From the NCBI GenBank assembly GCA_025359135.1, contig JANYHJ010000175.1:1-64000 (forward strand): 64,000 bases of DNA. The letters run 5' to 3'. Source of the stretch: Gemmatimonadota bacterium (GTDB lineage: Bacteria; Gemmatimonadota; Gemmatimonadetes; Gemmatimonadales; Gemmatimonadaceae). Numbering within the stretch: position 1 is the first letter of the stretch; every line of letters begins with the position of its first letter. A program made the translations under genes and the position numbers. Positions 33,652 to 42,916 of the stretch are shown piece after piece. The notes under the pieces were generated by a model. The model worked only from the letters and a program-made list of their open reading frames with translations. It made no database searches and had not been told where the DNA came from.

Positions 33652-34611
33652 CTATCTTGCGACCAGAGGGTACGCCACCAGCGCCAACGGCACCGATCGG
33701 AGGCCCCGCCAGCTCAACGCCCGCCCGCTCACGGGCCGCACCACCAACTGCGCTGAAATCCCACCGTCCAGCAATACCGCATCGCGAACGCCGAGCAACC
33801 CCATCACGGCCGCCATCTCCGGCGTCGTCAACCCGAACGGGAGCACCCCCAAGCCTCGGCCCAGCCCTGCGAACCTCGTCATCGCCACGATCACCGTACC
33901 ATCCGAAAGCGTCCCGATCGCCAAGCGCGCATCGCGGTGCGCCACATCGATGCCTCGACCAGCCGCGTGGAGCGCTGGTGGCACCGTGCCCGCGACAAGC
34001 AACGTCGGATACGACTGGAAGCCCCAGCGCGCCTCGGCCGGTGGGGCCGCCCCGCCATGCATGAGCCGCAGCCGCCCGCTACTGTCGATCGCCACCGTCG
34101 ACACGAGCGGCCCGCGCCCCGCCGGCAGAAAGTCGTGGCCGTCGAGCCGCACCCAACCCCACGGCAGGTCGACTTCGAACTGCCCGGCATTCACGGCCGC
34201 AACCGCTCCGCGCGGTGCGCGCGCGATGGTCCAGTCGCGCTTGCCGTGGTCAAGCGCCATTTCGAGTGACAGTCGCACGGCGCCAGCTGCCATGCGCACC
34301 ACCACCACGTCGGTCCAGTGCGCTTCCCCACTGCCGCGCAGGCGCACCTGCTCGAGCGTGATCCCGGCCGGAAGCACGCCGCCCACGGGCGTCCCCCGGA
34401 GAGCCGCGCCCCCTTCGGCAAACGCCGCCGGCGCAGAATCCGAGCGCCAGATCGTCGTGAACGCGCCCGTGCCGACTGCACGCTCGAGAACGGACGAGGG
34501 CAATCCGGTCGCCTGCGCACGCGCGGGAGGCGCGCCGATCAGCGCACCTCCCGCCAGGCACCACCCCACCCATCGGGCGCCGCGCCATGCGCGCCGCGCC
34601 GCGTCGGGCAT
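33652..34611 (-). CDS. Exported NAGPA-domain (phosphodiester glycosidase-like) protein
   Basis: 319 residues with an N-terminal signal sequence ending GGALIGAPPARAQA. The NAGPA fold is indicated by AVAAVNAGQFEVD near residue 140, RLAIGTLSDGTVIVAM near 235 and TTPEMAAVMGLLGVRDAVLLDGG near 265. The family removes phosphodiester-linked sugar caps, including those on exopolysaccharide and peptidoglycan-related polymers. Its start codon abuts the stop of the upstream helical protein, so the two are probably co-expressed. The true substrate is unknown. Confidence 0.82.
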   Translation of the reverse strand: MPDAARRAWRGARWVGWCLAGGALIGAPPARAQATGLPSSVLERAVGTGAFTTIWRSDSAPAAFAEGGAALRGTPVGGVLPAGITLEQVRLRGSGEAHWTDVVVVRMAAGAVRLSLEMALDHGKRDWTIARAPRGAVAAVNAGQFEVDLPWGWVRLDGHDFLPAGRGPLVSTVAIDSSGRLRLMHGGAAPPAEARWGFQSYPTLLVAGTVPPALHAAGRGIDVAHRDARLAIGTLSDGTVIVAMTRFAGLGRGLGVLPFGLTTPEMAAVMGLLGVRDAVLLDGGISAQLVVRPVSGRALSWRGLRSVPLALVAYPLVAR

Positions 34612-35526
34612 CTACAGCGCCTTCTTCACTTTCTCGAGATCAGCGCGCTTCGCGCGCAGCCGGTTCAGTTCATCGCGCGTCAACATGCCGCCGCCGTTCC
34701 CGCTGCCGAGGAAGGTCATCGCCTTCTCGCGCTGCAGCGCGAACTCGGGCAGCCCCATCCCGGCGGCCTGTGCGCCTGCGGTCTGCGCGGTGGTCTCCAC
34801 GTCGCGCACGCGCACCTGCAGCGAGTCGCGCTGCAACTCGATCGCCTCGAGCTTGAGCATCACCGCGAGCTTCTTCGGCTCCGCGCCGCACGTCGTGCGC
34901 GCCTTGGCCGAGTCGGCAGAGAGGTCGATGCCCATCATCGTGTAGCTCTCGCGCATCAGCGTCGCCTGCACCGCCGCCAGCTTGATCGTGTCGCCGGCCG
35001 CCATCGCCTCCTGCTGCTGCGTCGAGTACTTCTGCATCATCTGCGAGTACGCCATCGCCTTCTTGGGATCGCCCATGACTTTCATCATGGCCACCTTCGC
35101 CTGGCCCTCGTGCGCCCTGTTCAGCTTCGAGAACTGGTTGTCGAAGCAGCTGCTCCACGTCGAGCGCGCACTCTCCCACGAGCGGATCGCCGCCTCGTTG
35201 GGCTCGCGCAGGTCGCGCGCCGACTTGTCCTGCGTCTCGAGCTGGGCCTGCAGCGCCTCGCGCTGCCCCATCTTTTCCGCGGTCACGCCAAGGCCCTTGA
35301 GCAGGCGGCCAAGCGCGTCGTCCGTCAACTCGGAACCCTGCACGCGCGGTGACACCTTGTCCTCCGCGCCGGTCGCCTTGTCGGCGGCTTTCTCGCCCAC
35401 CTTCTCGGCCGCCTTCCTGATCAGCCCGCCGAACTGGGCCGACGCCGGCAGGGGCGCGGCGACGAAGCAGATGAGCAGGGGCAGCAGAGAGAGTGGGCGA
35501 TGGATAGAACGGCGCGATGGCATCAT
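34612..35526 (-). CDS. Exported helical protein of unknown function
   Basis: 304 residues; GGAG lies 6 nt before the double ATG at 35526/35523. A signal peptide (LSLLPLLICFVAAPLPASAQ) is followed by an almost wholly helical, charged and Gln-rich chain. Single cysteines occur near residues 128 and 215 and the chain ends in a Lys-rich helix (LRAKRADLEKVKKAL). The pattern FGGLIRKAAEKVGEKAADKA at the mature N-terminus looks amphipathic. No family is recognised. It lies between glnA and the NAGPA gene on the same strand with short gaps. Confidence 0.75.
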   Translation of the reverse strand: MMPSRRSIHRPLSLLPLLICFVAAPLPASAQFGGLIRKAAEKVGEKAADKATGAEDKVSPRVQGSELTDDALGRLLKGLGVTAEKMGQREALQAQLETQDKSARDLREPNEAAIRSWESARSTWSSCFDNQFSKLNRAHEGQAKVAMMKVMGDPKKAMAYSQMMQKYSTQQQEAMAAGDTIKLAAVQATLMRESYTMMGIDLSADSAKARTTCGAEPKKLAVMLKLEAIELQRDSLQVRVRDVETTAQTAGAQAAGMGLPEFALQREKAMTFLGSGNGGGMLTRDELNRLRAKRADLEKVKKAL

Positions 35527-35603
35527 GCGAAGCTCCAGGCGAAGGACGGTCGTCGAAAGTTGGCGTCGCGCGGAGCTGGCGCCATGGGGGCGCGGCTCAC
35601 GAC

Positions 35604-36968
35604 CTAGTACTTGGCCAGGTATTGCTCAAGCTCCCAGCTCGAGACCTGCGTGATGTACGCGCGCCACTCCTCGCGCTTCGCCGCCAGAAACTGGCGGGTG
35701 ATGTGCTCGCCGAGCGACGCGGTCACGACCAGGTCCTTCTCGAGCTCGTCGCAGGCCTCGTTCAGGTCATGCGGCAGGTCGTCGATGCGGAGCCGCCGCT
35801 TCTCGCGGTGCGACATCTCCCAGATGTTCGTGTTCACCGGCTCGCGACTCGACAGCTTGTGGTCGAGCCCCTCGAGACCCGCCGCCAGCAGCACCGTCAG
35901 CGCGAGGTACGGATTGGCCGCGGGGTCCGGCATCCGGCATTCCACGCGCGTCCCCGTACCCCGCCGGTCGGGCACGCGCAGCAGCGGGCTGCGGTTGCGC
36001 ATCGACCATGCGACGTTCACCGGCGCCTCGAACCCGGGCACGAGACGCTTGTACGAGTTCACGAGCGGATTGGTGATCGCACACATCCCGCGCGCATGGG
36101 CGAGCAGCCCACCGATGAACCAGTGCGCGTACTTCGACAACTCCCAGCGCGCCTCGGCGTCCCAGAAGAGGTTCTCCGCGCCCTTGAACAGCGAGAGATG
36201 CGCGTGCATGCCGCTCCCGTTCTGTCCGTAGACGGGCTTCGGCATGAATGACGCGTGCAGTCCAAAGCGCCGCGCGACGTGCCGCACCACGAAACGGAAC
36301 GTGGTGATGTTGTCCGCCGTCACCAGCGCGTCCGCATAGCGGAAGTCGATCTCGTGCTGGCCGTGCGCCACCTCGTGGTGGGCGGCCTCGATTTCGAACC
36401 CCATCCGTTCGAGCACGTCCACGATCGCGCGGCGCGCATCTTCGCCGCGATCCACCGGCGTGAGGTCGAAATAGCCGCCGCCATCGTGCGTCCCCAGCGT
36501 TGCCTGGCCGTCGGGGCCGAGCTTGAACATGAAGAACTCGGCTTCCATCCCTGCGTTCATCACGAGCCCCATGCGCGCCGCCCGCGCGATCTGCCGCTTC
36601 AAGCACCCGCGCGGGTCGCCCTCGAACGGCCGGCCGTCGGGATGCGTGATGTCGCAGATCAGCCGCGCTACCCGCGATTCCTCTTCCGCAAACGGAAAGA
36701 TCCGGAAGGTCGAGAAGTCGGGCTTGAGGAGCATGTCCGACTCCTCGATCCGCACGAACCCCTCGATCGACGATCCGTCGAACATGATGTCGCCCGCCAG
36801 CGCCTTCTCGAACTGCGATGCCGGCACCTCGACGTTCTTGTTCACCCCGAGGATGTCCGTGAACTGCAACCGCAGAAATCGCACATCATGCGCCTGGGCG
36901 AGCTCCATCACGTCCCGCGCCGTGGCGCCGGACAGGTCAGGGAGCATTGCGCGGGGCGAAGTCGGCAT
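35604..36968 (-). CDS. glnA: Glutamine synthetase type I
   Basis: 454 residues, the length of the GSI-alpha form. Motifs in order are FTDILGVNKNVEVP, FDGSSIEGFVRIEESDM, MEAEFFMFKLGPDG with metal ligands, HHEVAHGQHEIDFRY, KPVYGQNGSGMHAHLSL (the ATP and glutamate site), NSYKRLVPGFEAPVNVAWS, and CRMPDPAANPYLA. The NxxPDPAANPY-type region lacks the 25-residue insert and the adenylylation Tyr loop of the enteric beta form. The start at 36968 is preferred, but an ATG at 36947 is possible. Confidence 0.95.
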   Translation of the reverse strand: MPTSPRAMLPDLSGATARDVMELAQAHDVRFLRLQFTDILGVNKNVEVPASQFEKALAGDIMFDGSSIEGFVRIEESDMLLKPDFSTFRIFPFAEEESRVARLICDITHPDGRPFEGDPRGCLKRQIARAARMGLVMNAGMEAEFFMFKLGPDGQATLGTHDGGGYFDLTPVDRGEDARRAIVDVLERMGFEIEAAHHEVAHGQHEIDFRYADALVTADNITTFRFVVRHVARRFGLHASFMPKPVYGQNGSGMHAHLSLFKGAENLFWDAEARWELSKYAHWFIGGLLAHARGMCAITNPLVNSYKRLVPGFEAPVNVAWSMRNRSPLLRVPDRRGTGTRVECRMPDPAANPYLALTVLLAAGLEGLDHKLSSREPVNTNIWEMSHREKRRLRIDDLPHDLNEACDELEKDLVVTASLGEHITRQFLAAKREEWRAYITQVSSWELEQYLAKY

Positions 36969-37051
36969 TGCTGGCGTGAAGGACGACGGGACGAGAGGGG
37001 AGCGGAAGCATACGCCCGCCCCACACGCGGCGGGAGCGTCGCGCCGTGGAT

Positions 37052-37057
37052 TATCTT
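37052..37057 (+). promoter_or_regulatory. -10 element for leaderless zinc-ribbon gene
   Basis: TATCTT ends exactly 6 nt before the ATG at 37064. It therefore decides against the upstream ATG at 37046 as the start. Confidence 0.5.
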
Positions 37058-37063
37058 GTCTCG

Positions 37064-37879
37064 ATGACGACCGGCGCCACTCCCGTAGCGATCGCCACCA
37101 CGCCCTGCCCGCGCTGCGGAGCTGCCACCAACGGGCGCTTCTGCGCTGACTGTGGAACGCCTGTGGCCGGCCTGCGCTGCCGACGCTGCGATGCGGGCCT
37201 CTCGAACGGCGCGAAGTACTGCCATCGCTGCGGCTCCCCCACCGTTGCGTCGGGTCGCATCGCACTCGGTGGGAGCACCACCGTGCCATGGGGCATCGCG
37301 GTCGTCTCGGCACTGCTGCTCGTGGCCGTCATCGCCACCAATCGCTTCGCCGAAAAGGCGCCGGCAACAACAGCTGGCGCAGCCCCGGGCGCGGCGCCGT
37401 TCGCCGGCGGCGGCGATGCGCGCGGCGGTGGCCGACCGCCTGACCTCAACTCGATGACGCCCAAGGACGCGGCCGATCGCCTCTTCGACCGCGTCATGCG
37501 GCTCAAGGAGGAGGGAAAGCGCGATTCCGTGCGTTTCTTCGCCCCGATGGCGCTCTCCGCCACCGCCAACGTCCAGCCGGCCGACGCCGACCTGCGCTTT
37601 CATCTGGGCGCCATCGCCATCGCCACGGAAGACTCGACACTTGCCCTCATGGCACGCGCGCAGGCCGACACGATCCTCGCGGCGCGAGCGACGCACCTGC
37701 TCGGTCTCATCCTCGGCGTACAGGCGAGTGCCATTCGCGGTGACGAGAAGGCGCGCAAGGAATTTGCGCGCCGGCTCATCGAGGCGTCCGGCAAGGAGCT
37801 CGCGCTGCCGCTCGATGAATACCTGCAGCATCGCCCGGTGATCGACGACGCCCTCCGGACCGCGCGCGCCACTCCATGA
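37064..37879 (+). CDS. Double zinc-ribbon membrane-anchored protein
   Basis: Residues 12-57 hold four CxxC pairs (CPRCG, CADCG, CRRCD, CHRCG), two tandem zinc ribbons. A single membrane helix, VPWGIAVVSALLLVAVIATN, follows near 80. After a Gly/Ala/Pro linker, residues 125-270 form a helical domain with DAADRLFDRVMRLKEEG and HLGAIAIATEDSTLALMARAQAD, possibly a TPR-like fold facing the periplasm. The zinc ribbons should face the cytoplasm. The function is unknown. Confidence 0.82.
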   Translation: MTTGATPVAIATTPCPRCGAATNGRFCADCGTPVAGLRCRRCDAGLSNGAKYCHRCGSPTVASGRIALGGSTTVPWGIAVVSALLLVAVIATNRFAEKAPATTAGAAPGAAPFAGGGDARGGGRPPDLNSMTPKDAADRLFDRVMRLKEEGKRDSVRFFAPMALSATANVQPADADLRFHLGAIAIATEDSTLALMARAQADTILAARATHLLGLILGVQASAIRGDEKARKEFARRLIEASGKELALPLDEYLQHRPVIDDALRTARATP

Positions 37880-37946
37880 GCCGCGCGCGCGCGCGACCCG
37901 GAGCACGCGGCGTGCACTGGCACGCTGGCGTGAGCGTCGAGCTCTC

Positions 37947-39227
37947 GTGACGAGCGCCGGGGCACCGAACGCGGCGCGCACTGCCGGAGCGCGTCATGCC
38001 GCCGTGCTGGCCGAGGCACTGCACGGGTGTGCGCGTGCCGCCACGCGCGAGCAACTCTTCGCCAGCCTCGACGCGCTGGCCGCTGGTCCACTCGGCGCGG
38101 CTGGCATCACCGTCTTCCTGTCGGCGAGCGACCAGGTGCCACGCGTGGTGCATTCCGGCGGTGCCGCGCGCAGCGTCATCGGCGCGTCGCCCTCGCCCGC
38201 GTTCGCACAGGCGGCCGCCGCCGCCCTCAGCTCGGGCACGCCCATGACGCTGCGCGCCCTCGGCTCGATGCCCGGCGACCGCGATGACGCCCGCGTACGC
38301 GCGCTGCTGGATGCGGGCGTGCATGCCATCGCCTGCGTCCCGTTCGGCACGCCGCGCACGGCGCCCGGCCTCCTCGCCGTGCGCTACGGCCGCGATACGT
38401 CGCTCGATGAAGCCGAGCTCGATCTTCTCCGGGATGTCGCGCTGCTCACCGCGCTCGGCGTCGAGCGGGTCGATGCCAATCAGCCGGTTGCGCCGACGAC
38501 GCTCTCAGACGTCGAGCGTCGCCAACGCCATCTCGCGCTGCTCGGGGAGCTGGTGCCCGCCGTCATTCACGACCTCAACAACCCGCTCACCGGCATTTCC
38601 GCCTTTGCCGAGCTGCTCGAGGCGGAGATCACCGATCCCGATCAACGTGAGTCGGTCGGGTACATCCGGCGGGAAGCGCATACCGCCGCACGCCTGCTCA
38701 AGGATCTCCAGATCCTCGCCCGCACCTCGGGTGGGGACACGCTGGTCGAGATCAATCAGCTGGTCGAGTCGGCGGTGCGACTGCGCGGTTACCTGTTGCG
38801 CTCCGCAGGTGCGACCCTGCGCGTCACGCTCGAGTCCGGGCTGCCGCCCGTCTCGGGCGACAGTCAGGCGCTCCTGCAGCTGCTCATGCACCTGCTCGCG
38901 CGTGCCGAAACTGGAGTGCGACAGGCCGAGCCGTCGAATCGCGTGGTCGAAGTCCACACGATCCGCGAGCCGAACGTCGTGATCGTGCATGTGACGAACA
39001 CGGGACAGGGGATGTCGCCCGAGGCACTCGGCCGTATGTTTGACCTGCAGCCACACGCCGGCGCGAACGCGCCGGCTGTCGGCGTGGGTCTCGCGATCGC
39101 GAAGGCGATTGTCGAGGCGCACGGCGGCACCTTGGCGGCGGACGGCGGCCCCGACAAGCCCACGCGCATCGAGGTACGTCTCCCGTTGCCTCCCCTCGCC
39201 GATTCCCGGTCCCCCGCACCCCGATGA
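37947..39227 (+). CDS. GAF-domain sensor histidine kinase
   Basis: 426 residues starting with GTG. A GAF-type sensor domain spans about 20-180 (ending in DLLRDVALLTALGVERV). The dimerisation and phosphotransfer helix has LVPAVIHDLNNPLTGISAF, with His near 210. The ATPase domain has TNTGQGMSPEALGRMF as G1, where Asn replaces the usual Asp, and GVGLAIAKAIVEAHGG as G2. The N box LLQLLMHLLARAETGV lacks the usual Asn. It overlaps the HD-GYP response regulator by ATGA, so these form a two-component pair. No membrane helices are present; it is cytoplasmic. Confidence 0.88.
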   Translation: MTSAGAPNAARTAGARHAAVLAEALHGCARAATREQLFASLDALAAGPLGAAGITVFLSASDQVPRVVHSGGAARSVIGASPSPAFAQAAAAALSSGTPMTLRALGSMPGDRDDARVRALLDAGVHAIACVPFGTPRTAPGLLAVRYGRDTSLDEAELDLLRDVALLTALGVERVDANQPVAPTTLSDVERRQRHLALLGELVPAVIHDLNNPLTGISAFAELLEAEITDPDQRESVGYIRREAHTAARLLKDLQILARTSGGDTLVEINQLVESAVRLRGYLLRSAGATLRVTLESGLPPVSGDSQALLQLLMHLLARAETGVRQAEPSNRVVEVHTIREPNVVIVHVTNTGQGMSPEALGRMFDLQPHAGANAPAVGVGLAIAKAIVEAHGGTLAADGGPDKPTRIEVRLPLPPLADSRSPAPR

Positions 39228-40339
39228 GCGAACGTCCAGCCCCATCGGCATCCCGGCTCACGCGCTCGCTGCGCATGCTCAACGAGCCCGGCATTCGCCG
39301 CCTCATCGTCATCGACGACGAGGAAGCGATTCGCGTGGCCCTCGCGAAGTTCCTGCGCTCGCGCGGCTTCGAGGTGCAGACGGCCGAGTCGAGCGAGGTC
39401 GCACTCGATATCCTCAACAAGGAGCGCTTCCACGCCGCACTCTGCGACGTGCGGATGCCCGGCATCAGCGGCCTGGATCTCGTGCCCCGCGCGCTCGGCA
39501 TCGATCCGGATCTCGCGATCCTCATGCTCACGGCAGTCAATGACGCTCCAACGGCCACCGAGGCCCTGCTCCTCGGCGCCGTGGACTACCTCATGAAGCC
39601 GATCGAGCTCGCCGACCTCGAACAGGTCATCGAGCGAGCACTGCACAAGCGCGACCTCGGCATCGAACAACGCAAGGTCGACACGATGATCCGCGAGGAG
39701 GTCGCGCAGCGCACGCTCGACCTTGAGCGTGAGCGCGCGGCCCTTCGCCAGCTCTCCGTCGGCGTGATCGACAGCCTCATCGCGGTGCAGGAAGCCAAGG
39801 ACATCTACCTGCGCGGCCACGCGCATCGCGTCGCCGACTTCGCCGCCGGCATGGCCGAGTTCCTGGGTCTGCACGAGGAGATTGTCGAGGCCGTGCGCAT
39901 GGCCGGCCGCCTCCACGACGTCGGCATGATCGGCATCCGCGAGAGCGTGCTGCACAAGCCCGGGCCGCTCACCGCCGAGGAGTTCGAACACGTCAAGGAA
40001 CACGTGCGCATCGGCGTCGAGGTGCTCTCGCCGCTCGAGCACCTGGGCGTCGCGCTCGAGTTCGTGCGCGATCACCACGAGCACTGGGACGGCGGCGGCT
40101 ATCCGCGCGCACTCAAGGGCGAGGAGATCGCGATCGGCGGACGCATCATCGCCGCCGCCGATGCGTTCGATGCGTTGACCTCGCGTCGCCCCTATCGCGA
40201 ACCGACGTCGCCACAGCAGGCCATCGAGTTCCTCGAGAACCACAGCGGCATGCACCTCGACCCGCGCGTCTTCAACGCGCTCAGGGCCATCGTCGAGCGC
40301 AGGAAGAGCCTCGTCTTCATCGAGGACGACGGACCGTAA
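39224..40339 (+). CDS. Response regulator with HD-GYP phosphodiesterase output domain
   Basis: Residues 25-145 are a receiver domain: LIVIDDEEAIRVAL, phospho-acceptor Asp in ALCDVRMPGISG, the conserved Thr in LMLTAV and Lys in YLMKPIE. A coiled-coil linker leads to an HD-GYP domain from about 190, with AGRLHDVGMIGI, HHEHWDGGGYPRALKGEEI and ADAFDALTSRRPYR. HD-GYP proteins hydrolyse cyclic di-GMP, so this pair probably lowers cyclic di-GMP in response to the kinase signal. The gene overlaps its kinase by 4 bp and converges with the following barrel gene. Confidence 0.94.
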   Translation: MSERPAPSASRLTRSLRMLNEPGIRRLIVIDDEEAIRVALAKFLRSRGFEVQTAESSEVALDILNKERFHAALCDVRMPGISGLDLVPRALGIDPDLAILMLTAVNDAPTATEALLLGAVDYLMKPIELADLEQVIERALHKRDLGIEQRKVDTMIREEVAQRTLDLERERAALRQLSVGVIDSLIAVQEAKDIYLRGHAHRVADFAAGMAEFLGLHEEIVEAVRMAGRLHDVGMIGIRESVLHKPGPLTAEEFEHVKEHVRIGVEVLSPLEHLGVALEFVRDHHEHWDGGGYPRALKGEEIAIGGRIIAAADAFDALTSRRPYREPTSPQQAIEFLENHSGMHLDPRVFNALRAIVERRKSLVFIEDDGP

Positions 40340-40356
40340 GCCGCCCGCGGCGCCCG

Positions 40357-42687
40357 CTACAGGACGCCGCCGAAGGCCACGAGAAGCTTCCATGGTTCAG
40401 GGTGGTCGAGCGTCCGCGACGCACCGACGCTCACTGCGCCGCCGAGAAAGCGGAGCCGCGCGTCGAACGTGGCGCGCCATCCCTCCGACGGCACGAACCC
40501 CAGCGACGCCATGCGCGCACGAAGCGCATCACTCGCCCCGATGCGACCGCCGTACACGCCGATCGTCGGCATCGGCGCAATGGCGGGCAACACCAACCCG
40601 CCGATCCGCAGCGGCGCTTGCCAGAACGGCAACTGCCAGCCGAGCGTGGTGCGGGCGACCACGCCCTTGTCGCCCGTGAATGCCTTGTACTCGTAGCCCG
40701 GCAAGCCCTCGACGCCGCCCGCCTCAACCCACTGCTGCGTCGGCGGATGACCGCCAATCAGCCAGATCGCATCGGCACGGCTCGAGAGCAGCAGCGGGCC
40801 GAACCACTCGCGATGCTCGATACGCGCCGAAGCACGGTTCCACGCCAGCGCGCCAAACGCCGATTGCCACGCCAGGGTCGTGCGAAGGCCGCCCTGCACC
40901 GAGGCCGATCCGCCGTTGCGACCGATTTCGAGCACGGCGTTCGTCAGCCAGTAGCTGCCCGGTTCAACCGGGCGATTGTCGCGGAAATCGGTCGACGCCA
41001 GAGGCCCGCGCGCAATGACGCGCGGCGTCGAGGCATCCTCAGCCCGCCCCGCCTCGAGGCGCAACGCCGCCGTGTGCGTCGTGCCCAGTTCGCGCGTCAA
41101 GCCCGCGAGCACGGCACGACGATCCACCCAGTCGGCGTCATCACGACCAAACAGTCCGCCAATCGTGCCACCGCCCCCACCCATGATCGGCGCAAAATCG
41201 TTCGTGCTCGCGAGATACCGCTCGGCGCGCAGGCTCGTCACCCACGGTCCGCGCACCAGCGCGGCTTCGAGCCCGCCCTTGGGCGTCTGCGCCGACCAGG
41301 CCCAGCCGGCCACGGCGCGCACCGACGCGCCCGGCAGAGCATCGCGCAATTGGAGCGTGCCCGCGATGCCCGTGTACAGCCCCTCCACGCGGTTGAAGCG
41401 CAGCAGGTCGGCGAAACGCCTCGCCTGGAACACCAGCTGCGGCGAGCCATCAGCGCGCAGGTCGGGGGGCGCGACATCGTCGAAGTCACGCGCACCCGTG
41501 TTGCGTGTCTCCTCGCCAAGCGCGACGCGCCAGTCGCCCCATTGCCGCACGCTATCTGCGCTGGCGCTGGTGAGACGGTAGCGCTGTACCCGCATCGGAT
41601 CAGCCGTATCGGACACGGCCACCTCGCGCTCGGTCACGTCCACGTCGCGCCACTGCGAGATGATGCGGATGATGGGCCGCGTTTCGGTCATGGCCGTGAG
41701 CGCCTGAAACTCGAGACGCTGACGTCGTGGCAGCCAGTAGCGTCCCATCACCTCGGCGTTCTCGAAATCGATGTACGCGACGCCGCGCAGGCGGCTCGCC
41801 GCCATCACCAGCCGCAAGGCGAGGGGCATCGAACGACCGGCTCCGCCTTGCTCCGAATAGAGTCGACCGCGCAAGCGGATGATCTCGGCGCGCTCGGCGT
41901 CCACGAACACCTCGCCGCCGAAGAGGAGCGCTCCCGGCGGCGCGTCCGGCTTGGGATCCACCAGCACGCGCACCACGGTGACGAGTCGCGGACCGACGTG
42001 GAGGGTGGCCGCCGTATCACCCCCGCTATAGCGGTAGTAGAGCGGCGCATCGGTCGCGAAGGGATGCACGGCGACGCGTCGGCTGGAGTCCGGCGCGGTG
42101 CGGGCCCCGGCGGCTTCTCGGCGACCGGTGTCGCGCACCTCGCGGGGCGGCTCCGCGCTGTCGCGCTGCGCCGAATCGCGCCCGCTCGAGTCGCGGCGAG
42201 CAGCGGCGCCAAAAAGAACCGCGAAACGGTTGCCGTAGAGGAGCGGGGCGGTCCACGTCGACCGGATCCAGGTCAGCGCGGAAATCGACGGGCCCAGCAA
42301 CTGCGCCCGGTACCCGATGATCCGCTGCTCGTAGGCGCCGGAACGCTGCCAGGTGGCGCGGCTCTGCACTTGCTCGATCTGGCCAGACTGCTCGCTGCTC
42401 GCGGCGGCGGTACCGGCCACCGCTCCGGCGCTCCCGGTCGGTGCGTTGAGGATCAGGCCGATCTCGCTCTCGATCTGTGCCGTGTACCGCTCGAGGGCCG
42501 CCGGCACCCGCCGGTTGGCGCGTTGTCCCCGCCGCACGAACGCTTCAAGCGCCGCGGAAGAGAAGGCCGCGCTGTCCGGCCGCGCCGACGCGACGGCTGT
42601 GGCGGCCGCACCAGCGCTCGCCGGATGAACCTGAGTTGCCCCCTCTTGGAGGGCGAGCAGCGCGGCGACGAGGAAGGGGAGCGTCAT
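40357..42687 (-). CDS. Outer-membrane beta-barrel protein, paralogue of the gene at 8480-10789
   Basis: 776 residues with a signal peptide (MTLPFLVAALLALQEG). A soluble N-terminal half has VRRGQRANRRVPAALERYTA, then YRYSGGDTAATLHVGPRL and GEVFVDAERAEIIRLRGRLY. From LLRFNRVEGLYTGIAGTLQL onward it is a predicted barrel with Gly- and aromatic-rich strands. The break point and the phrase RxNRVEGxxxG match the protein at 8.5-10.8 kb, so the two share one architecture though they differ in most positions. Outer-membrane location is likely; the role is unknown. Confidence 0.78.
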   Translation of the reverse strand: MTLPFLVAALLALQEGATQVHPASAGAAATAVASARPDSAAFSSAALEAFVRRGQRANRRVPAALERYTAQIESEIGLILNAPTGSAGAVAGTAAASSEQSGQIEQVQSRATWQRSGAYEQRIIGYRAQLLGPSISALTWIRSTWTAPLLYGNRFAVLFGAAARRDSSGRDSAQRDSAEPPREVRDTGRREAAGARTAPDSSRRVAVHPFATDAPLYYRYSGGDTAATLHVGPRLVTVVRVLVDPKPDAPPGALLFGGEVFVDAERAEIIRLRGRLYSEQGGAGRSMPLALRLVMAASRLRGVAYIDFENAEVMGRYWLPRRQRLEFQALTAMTETRPIIRIISQWRDVDVTEREVAVSDTADPMRVQRYRLTSASADSVRQWGDWRVALGEETRNTGARDFDDVAPPDLRADGSPQLVFQARRFADLLRFNRVEGLYTGIAGTLQLRDALPGASVRAVAGWAWSAQTPKGGLEAALVRGPWVTSLRAERYLASTNDFAPIMGGGGGTIGGLFGRDDADWVDRRAVLAGLTRELGTTHTAALRLEAGRAEDASTPRVIARGPLASTDFRDNRPVEPGSYWLTNAVLEIGRNGGSASVQGGLRTTLAWQSAFGALAWNRASARIEHREWFGPLLLSSRADAIWLIGGHPPTQQWVEAGGVEGLPGYEYKAFTGDKGVVARTTLGWQLPFWQAPLRIGGLVLPAIAPMPTIGVYGGRIGASDALRARMASLGFVPSEGWRATFDARLRFLGGAVSVGASRTLDHPEPWKLLVAFGGVL

Positions 42688-42764
42688 CGGGACTCAGGGG
42701 GCGTACGGCAATGCTGACAGCGGGGTTTCCCGTGGTCGAATCCGCCCCGTCACGCGATCAACGC

Positions 42765-42793
42765 TTGACCCTGTGCCCTCGTCGTTATACATC
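42765..42793 (+). promoter_or_regulatory. Probable promoter of the histone-like gene
   Basis: TTGACC (42765-42770) is followed after 15-17 bp by the AT-rich TATACATC (42786-42793). Transcription would start near 42800, leaving a leader of about 115 nt before the ATG at 42917. Confidence 0.5.
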
Positions 42794-42916
42794 GTCTCCG
42801 TTGAACGTGCGTGTCATCGCGTTGGGTCCCGCCGAAGCTGGCACATGGACGGGACCGACGCGCAACCAGGCTGAACTTTCTTTCTTGTGACGATACCCAA
42901 CCACTTGGGAGGCGAA

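Noticed and set aside
40402-42717. Open frame of 771 codons antisense to the second outer-membrane barrel
   Set aside because: Arg/His-rich shadow. The minus strand has a signal peptide and barrel pattern.
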